Shown here: piece after piece, positions 1-6,743 of the stretch
How positions within the stretch are numbered: the first letter of the stretch is position 1
How the letters are laid out: each line of letters starts with the position of its first letter
Assembly: GCA_913057815.1 (NCBI GenBank)
Contig: CAJXOV010000061.1
Location: forward strand, 1 to 9,153
DNA length: 9,153 nucleotides
Reading direction: 5' to 3'
DNA from: an uncultured Flavobacteriales bacterium
GTDB lineage: Bacteria; Bacteroidota; Bacteroidia; Flavobacteriales_D; Sanyastnellaceae
Translations under genes and position numbers: made by a program
Notes under the pieces: model-generated
What the model was told of the DNA's origin: nothing
The model's input: the letters and a program-made list of their open reading frames with translations, nothing else
Databases searched by the model: none

Positions 1-687
1 CCATTGGGCATTCCTCATCGATTTTCTAAGAAAGAAGATATAGAAATCAGTGGTTTTCTTACGTCTACAATTGCTTGGGGAAATAGAAAGTCAATTATTA
101 ACAGTGCTAATAGGATGTGCCTGTTAATGGATAATTCTCCTCATGATTTTATTTTAAACCATACAGAAGAAGACTATAGAAAGCTTGAAGGTTTTGTTCA
201 CAGAACATTTAATTCGGTGGATTTGCAGTATTTCTTTCATGCGTTGCAACGCCTTTATAAAGAACAAAATGGTTTGGAGGGAATTTTCACAGATGGATTT
301 TCAACAGATGGCAATGCTGCAGTTGCAATTTCTAATTTTAAAAAACAATTCTTTCAATTTGACCATCTTAAAAGAACACAAAAGCATGTGAGTGATCCAG
401 CCAAAGGAAGTTCAGCCAAAAGATTGAATATGTATTTAAGGTGGATGGTTCGTTCGGAAGAAAGGGGAGTAGATTTTGGGATTTGGAAAAATATTCCAAT
501 AAACAAACTCATGATTCCTTTGGATGTACATACTGGTAATATTGGTAGACGATTGGGTCTTTTAAAAAGAACTCAAAACGATTGGCGAGCAGTGGAGGAG
601 TTAATGACTTCGCTCAGGAAATTTGACTCTGAAGATCCTGCTAAATATGACTTTGCCTTGTTTGGGTTAGGAGTGAGTGGATTCTAA
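1..687 (+). CDS. TIGR02757/DUF2400 family protein, 5' end missing
   Basis: The frame is open from base 1 and ends with TAA at 685-687, so the gene enters the window already in progress; the TTG at base 4 is not its true start. The visible 228 codons carry hallmarks I recognise from the TIGR02757 (DUF2400) family: an IPHRFSKKEDIEISGF-like opening, AWGNRKSIINSANR, a central MYLRWMVRS segment, PLDVHTGNIGRRLGLL (Asp codon at 523-525) and the closing YDFALFGLGVSGF. Family members are usually about 250-260 residues, so roughly 20-30 N-terminal residues are missing. It looks cytosolic, with no signal peptide or membrane segment in the visible part. The biochemical role of the family is not established. 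The D-x-H in PLDVHT followed by a basic stretch resembles the catalytic-Asp region of HhH-GPD DNA glycosylases such as endonuclease III; that link is my inference. It shows no functional link to the downstream genes. Confidence 0.85.
   Translation, partial: PLGIPHRFSKKEDIEISGFLTSTIAWGNRKSIINSANRMCLLMDNSPHDFILNHTEEDYRKLEGFVHRTFNSVDLQYFFHALQRLYKEQNGLEGIFTDGFSTDGNAAVAISNFKKQFFQFDHLKRTQKHVSDPAKGSSAKRLNMYLRWMVRSEERGVDFGIWKNIPINKLMIPLDVHTGNIGRRLGLLKRTQNDWRAVEELMTSLRKFDSEDPAKYDFALFGLGVSGF
241..252. repeat. Iterated palindrome GCGTTGCAACGC, copy 1 of 3
   Basis: Exact 12-bp perfect palindrome inside the DUF2400 gene, read in frame as A-L-Q-R. It is GC-rich (8 of 12) in AT-rich surroundings. The flanking bases are not shared with the other copies, so the repeated unit is the 12-mer alone. 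Confidence 0.75.
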
Positions 688-714
688 AGGGTGTCATTGA
701 TTAGGTTTATATCG

Positions 715-726
715 TAAACTAGTTTA
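715..726. promoter_or_regulatory. Palindromic candidate operator TAAACTAGTTTA
   Basis: TAAACTAGTTTA is a perfect 12-bp palindrome. Its last two bases overlap the -7 promoter element of the downstream membrane protein/regulator pair. The half-site AGTTTA recurs at 738-743, inside the small dyad AGTT-T-AACT (738-746), close to the expected transcription start. A winged-helix dimer bound here would block the promoter, so autoregulation by the protein encoded at 1335-1625 is a reasonable guess. The palindrome is seen directly; its function is inferred. Confidence 0.4.
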
Positions 727-732
727 TATTTG
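725..732 (+). promoter_or_regulatory. Bacteroidota-type -7 element (TATATTTG)
   Basis: TATATTTG is an exact match to the Bacteroidota -7 consensus TAnnTTTG, 28 bp before the ATG at 761, giving a predicted start near 739 and a leader of about 20 nt. The -33 element is weak: TTAG at 701-704 has suitable spacing, and the better TTG at 697-699 is slightly too far upstream. It would drive the membrane protein/regulator pair. Confidence 0.45.
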
Positions 733-760
733 CAAGAAGTTTAACTAAAAGCATATACAA

Positions 761-1345
761 ATGAACTCTACAGCAGAAAATTCAATGTCTCCTGAACAAA
801 GCTTTCAAATCATAAATGATATGATTGGCCGAGCTAGGAAAAATTATAACAGTACCATTTCGTTTTACCTTCTATTATGGGGTATGATATTAGTCATTTC
901 ACCTTGGCTTGATCATGGGTTAAAACTAATGGGAGTTGAATACCACTTTTTAGTTTGGATATTATTAGCTGCAGCAGGAGTTATCATAGGTGTAATACAT
1001 GGAATTCAACTTGGAAAAAACAAGCAGGCACCAAGCATATTAGACAAAGTTGTCTTAGCTATTTGGATAAGCTGTTCAGTCTCCTTCTTTCTTATGTTTA
1101 TTTTACAATTTGCAGGTTATTTAAAAGGGCCAGAATTTTTCCTCATATCTGGTATTGGCTGTTTTGCTTCGGGTTGGATCCTTAAATTCAAACCTCTTCA
1201 AATTGGAGGTCTATCGTTTTGGATAATAACTCCGATATTTTATTTGTTTCCCGAATATTGGAAAGAACTAATGACACTTGGCATTTTGATTGGATATGTT
1301 TATCCAGGAATAGCACTTAGAAAACACGTTAAGAATGCCAAGTAA
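761..1345 (+). CDS. Six-helix integral membrane protein of unknown function, paired with a winged-helix regulator
   Basis: A 194-residue protein with a short polar N-terminus (1-31, including SPEQSFQIINDMIGRARKNY) followed by about six hydrophobic segments near residues 33-50, 62-84, 96-118, 124-142, 147-164 and 169-186, and a basic tail ending KHVKNAK. No catalytic or transport motif is visible, so no function is assigned. The ATG at 761 follows a TAnnTTTG promoter and is the only sensible start. The stop codon lies inside the next gene: the two frames overlap by 11 bp, indicating co-transcription and probably coupled translation. Small membrane proteins of this style preceding a winged-helix regulator are a recurring pair in Flavobacteriia, as I recall them; the membrane protein may be the regulator's target or an envelope-stress component. 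That is inference. Confidence 0.8.
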   Translation: MNSTAENSMSPEQSFQIINDMIGRARKNYNSTISFYLLLWGMILVISPWLDHGLKLMGVEYHFLVWILLAAAGVIIGVIHGIQLGKNKQAPSILDKVVLAIWISCSVSFFLMFILQFAGYLKGPEFFLISGIGCFASGWILKFKPLQIGGLSFWIITPIFYLFPEYWKELMTLGILIGYVYPGIALRKHVKNAK

Positions 1346-1625
1346 ATTCGGAAATTTAGATCCGTTATTGCACTCACAGTTAAGACTAGCAGTGATATCA
1401 TTATTAGTTAGTGTAGAAAGCGCTGACTTTAATTATCTCTTAGAGGAAACAGAAGCTTCTAAGGGAAATTTGAGCGTTCAGATATCCAAATTGAAAATGG
1501 CGGAGTACATATCTGTGGAAAAAACTTTCAAGAATAACTATCCATTGACTACGTGTAAAATCACGAATAAGGGCCTTCAAGCTTTTGAGAACTACGTGAA
1601 TACTCTAAAAGGTTATTTGAAATAA
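1335..1625 (+). CDS. Winged-helix transcriptional regulator (HTH_34/MarR-like)
   Basis: A 96-residue one-domain protein with the layout of the winged helix DNA-binding domain family (PF13601-like). The opening LDPLLHSQLRLAVISLLVS (8-26) is the first helix, ADFNYLLEETEASKGNLSVQ and the following ISKLK (30-54) hold the helix-turn-helix with the recognition helix around GNLSVQISKL, AEYISVEKTFKNNYPLTTCKIT (56-77) is the beta wing, and NKGLQAFENYVNTLKGYL is the C-terminal dimerisation helix. No ligand-binding or metal-binding domain is attached. The ATG lies inside the end of the membrane protein gene, so translation is probably coupled. The palindrome at 715-726, overlapping the shared promoter, is a natural candidate for autoregulation. 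Whether it also acts on the haloperoxidase gene 118 bp downstream cannot be told from the sequence. Confidence 0.88.
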   Translation: MPSKFGNLDPLLHSQLRLAVISLLVSVESADFNYLLEETEASKGNLSVQISKLKMAEYISVEKTFKNNYPLTTCKITNKGLQAFENYVNTLKGYLK

Positions 1626-1681
1626 TTATACTGAGAATAATAGAATGTCTTTTAAGAGGTCTCCGCCTGAAGTGTTTTTTT

Positions 1682-1731
1682 ATTGATTAATGTGTATCTT
1701 ACGAATGTTCTTAGAACAAACCTTAATCAAT
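1682..1731. promoter_or_regulatory. Nested inverted repeats upstream of the haloperoxidase gene
   Basis: Two dyads are nested in the 118-bp gap before the ATG at 1744. The outer arms ATTGATTAA (1682-1690) and TTAATCAAT (1723-1731) are perfect complements. Inside them lies TGTTCT-T-AGAACA (1706-1718), a perfect 13-bp dyad with a one-base centre. The inner dyad has no room for an RNA loop at full pairing, which suits a protein-binding site better than a hairpin. The outer pair could form a 9-bp AT-rich stem in RNA or be a second operator. No TAnnTTTG promoter element was found in this gap, so how the large gene is transcribed is open. Confidence 0.4.
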
Positions 1732-1743
1732 TTACCTAACTAG

Positions 1744-4700
1744 ATGAATACTCTACATTCTCCTTTGGCGCGTATTGCGACTGATAAGTCACGCAACCTC
1801 CGCACATTTATTACTCAATTTGTTTTATTATTTCTAGCCGTCTTTTTTAGCGTTGCAACGCAAGCTCAATGGCTAGACTGGCAAGATGAAACCGACACTA
1901 GATTAGTTCTAAGTAGTGTGGCTAACTCTGATGGTCAAGAGAAAGATATCTCAGTAGGAGATTTAGATAATGATGGATGGGATGATGTAATAGTCGTGAG
2001 AAAAGAACCATTTTCTATTCAAACAGCGGCAGCAGAAACTGATCTGTTACTTATGAATATTAATGGAGTCTTAACGGACCAAACAGCTCAGTTTGCGCCA
2101 GAATTTTTAACTAATCTAAGTTTTGCTAGAGATGTAGTAATAGATGATTTTGATGGAGACGGCTGGTTGGATGTAGTGGTAGCTAACACATTTGGACAAC
2201 AACCAATTTATTACACCAATTTAGGAGAAGACGGTTCGGGAACGTGGTTAGGACTTTCAGATGAAACGGCTACTAGGTTTCCTATGTTAGTAGATGATAC
2301 ACCCTTGATCTGTGCAGTGTGGAGTGGGGATATAGATATGAATGGAACCATCGATTTATACTTTGTGAACTATAAAGTAAATGCTGCCGGAGGAACTGCT
2401 CAGGATTTTATGCTTATGAATGATGGGACAGGTGTGTTTACCGATGAGAGCCAAGCCAGACTTGGTGATTTAAGAAACTCGGCATTCGGAACGGCAGCTC
2501 AAATCGTAGATTTTGATAACGATGGAGATAATGATATTCTTAAAGTATCTACCTTATATGGAGTTACTCCATGGGGTGGACAAGGACTTATTTTAATGTT
2601 CAATGACGGAACAGGAAATTTCACTACTTGGCAAAATATAGCTCCTTTCGCTCCATATATGTTTGAAGTTTATGATTACAATGATGATGGATTGTTAGAC
2701 GTTTTCGTAGTAGATGATGGAGCTGATTATGTGCTTTTGACTAATTCTGTAATAGCAGATACGAGTGTGGATTTAACTAGAACAAATGCCGCAAACGCAC
2801 CTGCTGGTTTTGGAGGGAATGTACACAAGGCAGATTTAGATTTAGATGGAGATTTAGATGTAATCGTTTCGGATGTAGATGTGGATATTCCTCCATGTTT
2901 GTCTGGTAGAGAGCTCGCTATTCTTCAAAATAACAATGGAATCTTTACAGATACTTATACAGGCACAGGAACATTTGACTGGGCGGATAATAGCTATGAC
3001 GTGGGAATTTTAGACATCAATAAAGATGGACTTCAAGATTTTATCACAGGAGGATGTGCAGGTTACAAAGTATTCATGAATACCAATTGTGATTTGGTAA
3101 CCACTGGAGCAGATCTAGACAATGATGGTTTACCTGATGCATGTGACCCTTGTCCAAATGATCCGGATGTAAATTGTTCAGAAGAGCTAGATTTTCCAAC
3201 TGTAAGTACCGATTTAACAGTGGCGAGACAGTGGAATGAAATGCTCTTAGCGTCTATCCGAAGAGATTTTGCTAGGCCGACTATTCATGCTAGAAATTTA
3301 TATCATACTTCAGTAGGAATGTATGACGCTTGGGCTGCATACCAGCCAGCAGGATGCACATACCTTTTAGGAAAAACAGTAGATGGATTCACATGTGCAT
3401 TTGACGGGATTCCGGCTCCTGCAGATTCTCAGGCTGCTCAAGAAGAGGCCATTTCATATATGGCTTACCGCTTGTTGTCATACCGTTTTCAAAATTCTCC
3501 TGGAGCTGTTGAACTCATTCAAGCATATGATTACCATATGGGTGTCTTAGGTTATGATACTTCCGTAACTAGCCAAGATTATTCAACGGGTTCTGCAGCG
3601 GCTTTAGGAAACTACATTGCTCAGTGTTTGATAGATTATGGTGTTTCTGATGGTGCGAATGAAGCTGGTGATTTTGGAAATACTTCTTATACTCCTGTAA
3701 ACTCTCCTTTAATAGTAGACCAACCAGGAAATCCAACACTTACGGATTTTAATAGATGGCAACCACTAACCCTAGATGTTTTCATAGATCAAAGTGGAAA
3801 TGAAATCCCTGGAAGTACACCAGAATTCTTAGGACCAGAATGGGGCCAAGTAAAGAACTTTGCTCTTTCTGATGATGATTTGACTACCTATAATAGAGAT
3901 GGATTTGATTATCAAGTATACCATGATCCTGGAACACCACCTCTACATCAATTAGACGGAGGAGGACAAACAGAAGATTACGCTTGGGGATATGAAATGG
4001 TAATTCTGTGGTCTTCTCATCTAGATTCTTCTAATCCTGCCACTCTGGATATTTCACCAGCATCTCTAGGAAATAGAACACTTCCTACGACTATAGCTGA
4101 TTATCCTACTTTTTATAACCAAGTAGATGGTGGAACGGTAAGTCCAGGTCATGCTTCTAATCCAGCTACAGGTGCGGCATATACGCCTAATGTAGTTTCA
4201 AGAGCCGATTATGCCAGGGTATTAGCTGAATTTTGGGCAGATGGACCAGATTCCGAAACTCCACCAGGCCACTGGTTTGGAATTTTAAATTACGTAGATG
4301 ACCATCCAGACTTAGTAAGAAAATACAAAGGTCAAGGAGCTGATCTAGACCAAATGGAATGGGAGATAAAAGCATATTTCACTTTAGGTGGAGCCATGCA
4401 TGATGCTGCTGTTACGGCTTGGGGTTGTAAAGGATGGTACGATTATATTCGTCCGATTTCTGCTATACGTGGAATGGCCGAATTAGGACAAAGAACTGAT
4501 GCTGGAGCTGCTAACTATCATGCCGGTGGAATCAAGTTAATTCCGGGATATATAGAAACTATCGAAGTGGAAGATGCTCTTGCTGGGTTAGCTGATGTGA
4601 ACGTTGGAAAAATAAAAATTTATGCTTGGCGTGGCAATGCTTCTATTAACAATGTAGATACAGATGAAGCCGGAGTAGATTGGATACTTGCAGAAAACTG

Positions 4701-6660
4701 GGAGCCTTACCAAAGACCTTCTTTTGTAACACCACCTTTTGCTGGTTATGTTTCAGGTCATTCTACTTTTTCTAAAGCTGCTGCTGAGGTTCTAACCGAA
4801 TTCACAGGAGATGCATATTTCCCTGGAGGATTAGGAGAGTTTATAGCACCGGCTGATGAGTTTTTAGTTTTTGAAGATGGTCCTAGTCAAGATATTACTC
4901 TTCAATGGGCTACTTATAGAGATGCAGCTGATGAGTCAGGATTGTCAAGAATTTGGGGAGGAATACACCCTCCAGCTGATGATATTCCAGGAAGGTTTAT
5001 GGGAGAACAAATTGGACTAGATGCTTTTGCGTTGGCAGAACTATACTTTAATGCTGAAGGAGGATGTACAGATGAAACGGCATGTAATTATGATGCTGCG
5101 GCATTATGTGATGACGGGACTTGTTTACAATTTGACTCATGCGGAAATTGTGGTGGTTCTGCAGATTCGGGATGTACAAATGCTACCGCATGTAATTTTG
5201 CACCGTTAGCTACATGTGATGATGGTTCGTGTAATCTTCCAGATGGATGTACGGATGTTCTAGCTTGTAATTATAACGACACCGCCTTATGTGATGATGG
5301 GACTTGTGAATTTACGAGCTGTCCTGGTTGTACAGATCCATTGGCTTGTAACTATGCTCCAGCTGCTACTCAAGATGATGGCAGTTGTATACTAGGAGGA
5401 TGTGATGATGCCGGTGCTTGTAACTATGATGCCGCTGCAGTTTGTGATGATGGGTCATGTGTCTACGGTCCTGTAAATGATGTTTGTGCAAATGCACTTC
5501 CACTTGTAGAAGGAACTAATGTGATAAATAATACAGGTGCGTGTATAGATGAAGGATATACAATCCCTGGAACCGGATGTAATATAACTACAGGCTGGTG
5601 TAATGAAAATGGAGTAGAAGCAGATGTATTTTATACGTTTACTACACCTGCTGTTCCAGCAGTTATTTCTATGGAAACTTCTTTCGATGGAACGGGAACT
5701 CAAACTGATACACAGATAGCTGTATTCGGAGAATGTGGAGGGATTTTGATAGCTGCTAACGATGACGGAGGAGCTGACCAATGGATGTCACGACTAGAAT
5801 TTGCCTGTGGAGAGTTAGAAGTAAATACAACATACTTGTTAATGATAGATGGCTACCAAGGTAATAATGGAACAGCAAATTTGGAATTAACCATAGATAG
5901 TTCTACGTGCCCTATTACTGGATGTACAACAGGCACTGCGTGTAATTTTAATCCGGCTGCTACTATAGATGATGGGTCATGTTTAACTAATGATGATTGT
6001 GGAAACTGTGGTGGTTCTGCCACTTCAGGATGTATAGATGTTGGTGCCTGCAACTTTGATGCGGTCGCTTCTTGTGATGATGGAAGTTGTGAATACTTGA
6101 CTTGTTTAGGATGTACAGATGCCACGGCTTGTAATTTCGATAATAACGCTAGTATTGATGACAGTTCTTGTTTACAATTCGATGGATGTGGTAATTGTGG
6201 AGGTACTGAAATAGCTGGTTGTACAAACTCGGGAGCCTGTAATTATATCCTCGAGGCATCATGTGATGATGGTTCATGTAACTTCACATCATGTGCCGGT
6301 TGTACAGATATTAATGCGTGCAATTTTGACTTTATAGCTACGCTGGACGATGGGTCGTGTTTATACATAGATGAATGTGGCGTGTGTGGAGGAAATGGGA
6401 TTGCTGGATGTATAGATGTTACGGCATGTAACTACGATGAAACAGCCGCCTGTGATAATGCTACCTGCGAGTATGTAACATGCTTTGTATGTTATGGTGA
6501 CTTTGACGGTGATTTGAGAGTGACTATAACAGATTTAACTATTATGCTAGGAGATTTTGGTTGTATGGAAAACTGTGTAACAGATATGGACGGGAATGAC
6601 AATGTTAACATTGTTGACCTAACAGAGTTTTTAGGAGTATTTGGTGAAGTTTGTGAATAG
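1744..6660 (+). CDS. Secreted multidomain vanadium-dependent haloperoxidase with FG-GAP propeller, Cys-rich repeats and dockerin-like tail
   Basis: Oxidises halide with H2O2 to a hypohalous-acid-like species, outside the cell. In order: signal peptide 1-41 (cleavage near ATQA-QW); seven FG-GAP/VCBS blades with D-x-D-x-D-G-like calcium loops near residues 73, 134, 196, 256, 311, 364 and 424; a TSP3-like loop (DLDNDGLPDACDPC, 457-470); the haloperoxidase/PAP2 domain about 490-1105; Cys-rich repeats 1107-1239; a PPC-like domain 1240-1392; more Cys-rich repeats 1393-1575; a dockerin-like tail 1583-1638. All vanadate-site residues are present: K896-x6-R903, S1004-G1005-H1006 and R1069-x5-H1075, with the spacings of Curvularia chloroperoxidase (K353/R360, SGH402-404, R490/H496). 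W893 and F999 match its W350 and F397; bromoperoxidases carry His at the latter position, though Phe alone does not prove chlorination. No type IX C-terminal domain is visible. Domain calls are confident; halide and biological role are unknown. Confidence 0.93.
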   Translation: MNTLHSPLARIATDKSRNLRTFITQFVLLFLAVFFSVATQAQWLDWQDETDTRLVLSSVANSDGQEKDISVGDLDNDGWDDVIVVRKEPFSIQTAAAETDLLLMNINGVLTDQTAQFAPEFLTNLSFARDVVIDDFDGDGWLDVVVANTFGQQPIYYTNLGEDGSGTWLGLSDETATRFPMLVDDTPLICAVWSGDIDMNGTIDLYFVNYKVNAAGGTAQDFMLMNDGTGVFTDESQARLGDLRNSAFGTAAQIVDFDNDGDNDILKVSTLYGVTPWGGQGLILMFNDGTGNFTTWQNIAPFAPYMFEVYDYNDDGLLDVFVVDDGADYVLLTNSVIADTSVDLTRTNAANAPAGFGGNVHKADLDLDGDLDVIVSDVDVDIPPCLSGRELAILQNNNGIFTDTYTGTGTFDWADNSYDVGILDINKDGLQDFITGGCAGYKVFMNTNCDLVTTGADLDNDGLPDACDPCPNDPDVNCSEELDFPTVSTDLTVARQWNEMLLASIRRDFARPTIHARNLYHTSVGMYDAWAAYQPAGCTYLLGKTVDGFTCAFDGIPAPADSQAAQEEAISYMAYRLLSYRFQNSPGAVELIQAYDYHMGVLGYDTSVTSQDYSTGSAAALGNYIAQCLIDYGVSDGANEAGDFGNTSYTPVNSPLIVDQPGNPTLTDFNRWQPLTLDVFIDQSGNEIPGSTPEFLGPEWGQVKNFALSDDDLTTYNRDGFDYQVYHDPGTPPLHQLDGGGQTEDYAWGYEMVILWSSHLDSSNPATLDISPASLGNRTLPTTIADYPTFYNQVDGGTVSPGHASNPATGAAYTPNVVSRADYARVLAEFWADGPDSETPPGHWFGILNYVDDHPDLVRKYKGQGADLDQMEWEIKAYFTLGGAMHDAAVTAWGCKGWYDYIRPISAIRGMAELGQRTDAGAANYHAGGIKLIPGYIETIEVEDALAGLADVNVGKIKIYAWRGNASINNVDTDEAGVDWILAENWEPYQRPSFVTPPFAGYVSGHSTFSKAAAEVLTEFTGDAYFPGGLGEFIAPADEFLVFEDGPSQDITLQWATYRDAADESGLSRIWGGIHPPADDIPGRFMGEQIGLDAFALAELYFNAEGGCTDETACNYDAAALCDDGTCLQFDSCGNCGGSADSGCTNATACNFAPLATCDDGSCNLPDGCTDVLACNYNDTALCDDGTCEFTSCPGCTDPLACNYAPAATQDDGSCILGGCDDAGACNYDAAAVCDDGSCVYGPVNDVCANALPLVEGTNVINNTGACIDEGYTIPGTGCNITTGWCNENGVEADVFYTFTTPAVPAVISMETSFDGTGTQTDTQIAVFGECGGILIAANDDGGADQWMSRLEFACGELEVNTTYLLMIDGYQGNNGTANLELTIDSSTCPITGCTTGTACNFNPAATIDDGSCLTNDDCGNCGGSATSGCIDVGACNFDAVASCDDGSCEYLTCLGCTDATACNFDNNASIDDSSCLQFDGCGNCGGTEIAGCTNSGACNYILEASCDDGSCNFTSCAGCTDINACNFDFIATLDDGSCLYIDECGVCGGNGIAGCIDVTACNYDETAACDNATCEYVTCFVCYGDFDGDLRVTITDLTIMLGDFGCMENCVTDMDGNDNVNIVDLTEFLGVFGEVCE
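1850..1861. repeat. Iterated palindrome GCGTTGCAACGC, copy 2 of 3
   Basis: Exact 12-bp perfect palindrome inside the signal-peptide coding part of the haloperoxidase gene. Here it is read in the frame AGC GTT GCA ACG C (S-V-A-T), unlike the other two copies, which are read as A-L-Q-R. The DNA is therefore conserved independently of the protein. Confidence 0.75.
5062..5460 (+). repeat. Cys-rich 21-residue repeats, block 1 (five copies)
   Basis: Five copies of a 21-residue unit with the pattern GC-x4-ACN[YF]-x5-C-DDG[ST]-C begin at residues 1107, 1143, 1168, 1195 and 1219 of the haloperoxidase. Copy 2 starts GCTN and copy 5 starts GCDD instead of GCTD; copy 4 has Gln in place of the fourth-from-last Cys. 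Linkers are irregular: 15 residues containing CGNCGG after copy 1, then 4, 6 and 3. Copies 1 and 5 are almost identical as protein (ACNYDAAA.CDDG.C) but use different synonymous codons, so they are old duplications kept by selection rather than a recent expansion. Function is unknown; disulfide-linked stalk or calcium binding through DDGS are guesses. Confidence 0.85.
5920..6468 (+). repeat. Cys-rich repeats, block 2 (six copies as three 63-residue double units)
   Basis: Six 21-residue copies begin at residues 1393, 1429, 1456, 1492, 1519 and 1555. They form a higher-order unit of exactly 63 residues (189 bp), starting at 1393, 1456 and 1519: a 3-Cys copy (Ile or Leu replaces the inner Cys), a 15-residue linker with CG[NV]CGG, a 4-Cys copy, and a 6-residue linker with T/S-C. 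Each unit has 10 cysteines, an even number consistent with complete disulfide pairing in an exported protein. The last copy ends DNATC rather than DDGSC. Confidence 0.87.
6490..6657 (+). other. Dockerin-like C-terminal tail of the haloperoxidase (two calcium-loop halves)
   Basis: Residues 1583-1638 hold two dockerin-type halves. The first is YGDFDGDLRVTITDLTIMLG followed by DFGC; the second is TDMDGNDNVNIVDLTEFLG followed by VFGEVC. Each has an EF-hand-like D-x-[DN]-x-[DN] loop then a D-L helix, and ends in FLGxFG or a close variant plus Cys. Classical dockerins bind cohesins; no cohesin is visible here. In Flavobacteriia such tails end many secreted proteins, where a sorting or surface-attachment role is possible but unproven. 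Confidence 0.7.
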
Positions 6661-6734
6661 AACTCTATTTGAATATTGATTTGCTTTAGTTATTTAAGCT
6701 GCTTTTTTTCAGTACCTTGGAGGTCTAATAATCC

Positions 6735-6739
6735 AGGAG
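6735..6739 (+). promoter_or_regulatory. Shine-Dalgarno-like AGGAG before the glycoside hydrolase
   Basis: AGGAG ends 4 nt before the ATG at 6744, supporting that start. Such sites are uncommon in Bacteroidota, and the other starts in this window lack one. The close spacing makes its strength uncertain. Confidence 0.4.
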
Positions 6740-6743
6740 AATC

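Noticed and set aside
241..252. parS-type chromosome partition site for the GCGTTGCAACGC palindrome
   Set aside because: The canonical parS core (TGTTTCACGTGAAACA) differs clearly, and no parAB genes are present.
185..1185. Plus-strand open frames at 185-391 and 955-1185
   Set aside because: Both are out-of-frame shadows inside well-supported genes, with no plausible domain content.
1626..1681. Intrinsic terminator after the winged-helix gene
   Set aside because: A run of seven T (1675-1681) is present, but I could not find a stem longer than three base pairs directly before it.
1626..1743. TAnnTTTG promoter for the haloperoxidase gene
   Set aside because: No match was found in the gap; the nearest, TACGAATG at 1700-1707, fails the TTTG part and has poor spacing to any TTG.
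5021..5209. Short plus-strand frame over the start of the Cys-rich block
   Set aside because: It is the +1 frame of the repeat-coding DNA; its His/Met-rich translation follows from GATGATG-type codons.
4187..6125. Minus-strand open frames at 4187-4375, 5455-5781 and 5853-6125
   Set aside because: They lie wholly inside the haloperoxidase gene, have low-complexity Ser/Tyr/Cys-rich or Pro-rich translations typical of antisense reading of the repeats, and match no family I recognise.
5920..6486. Regular 189-bp periodicity that might suggest a CRISPR or satellite array
   Set aside because: The period is a multiple of three, the frame is open throughout and similarity is at protein level with synonymous divergence, so it is a coding repeat.
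6683..6709. Intrinsic terminator between the haloperoxidase and GH9 genes
   Set aside because: Only a 4-bp GCTT/AAGC stem with a nine-base loop precedes the T7 run; too weak to claim that transcription stops here.
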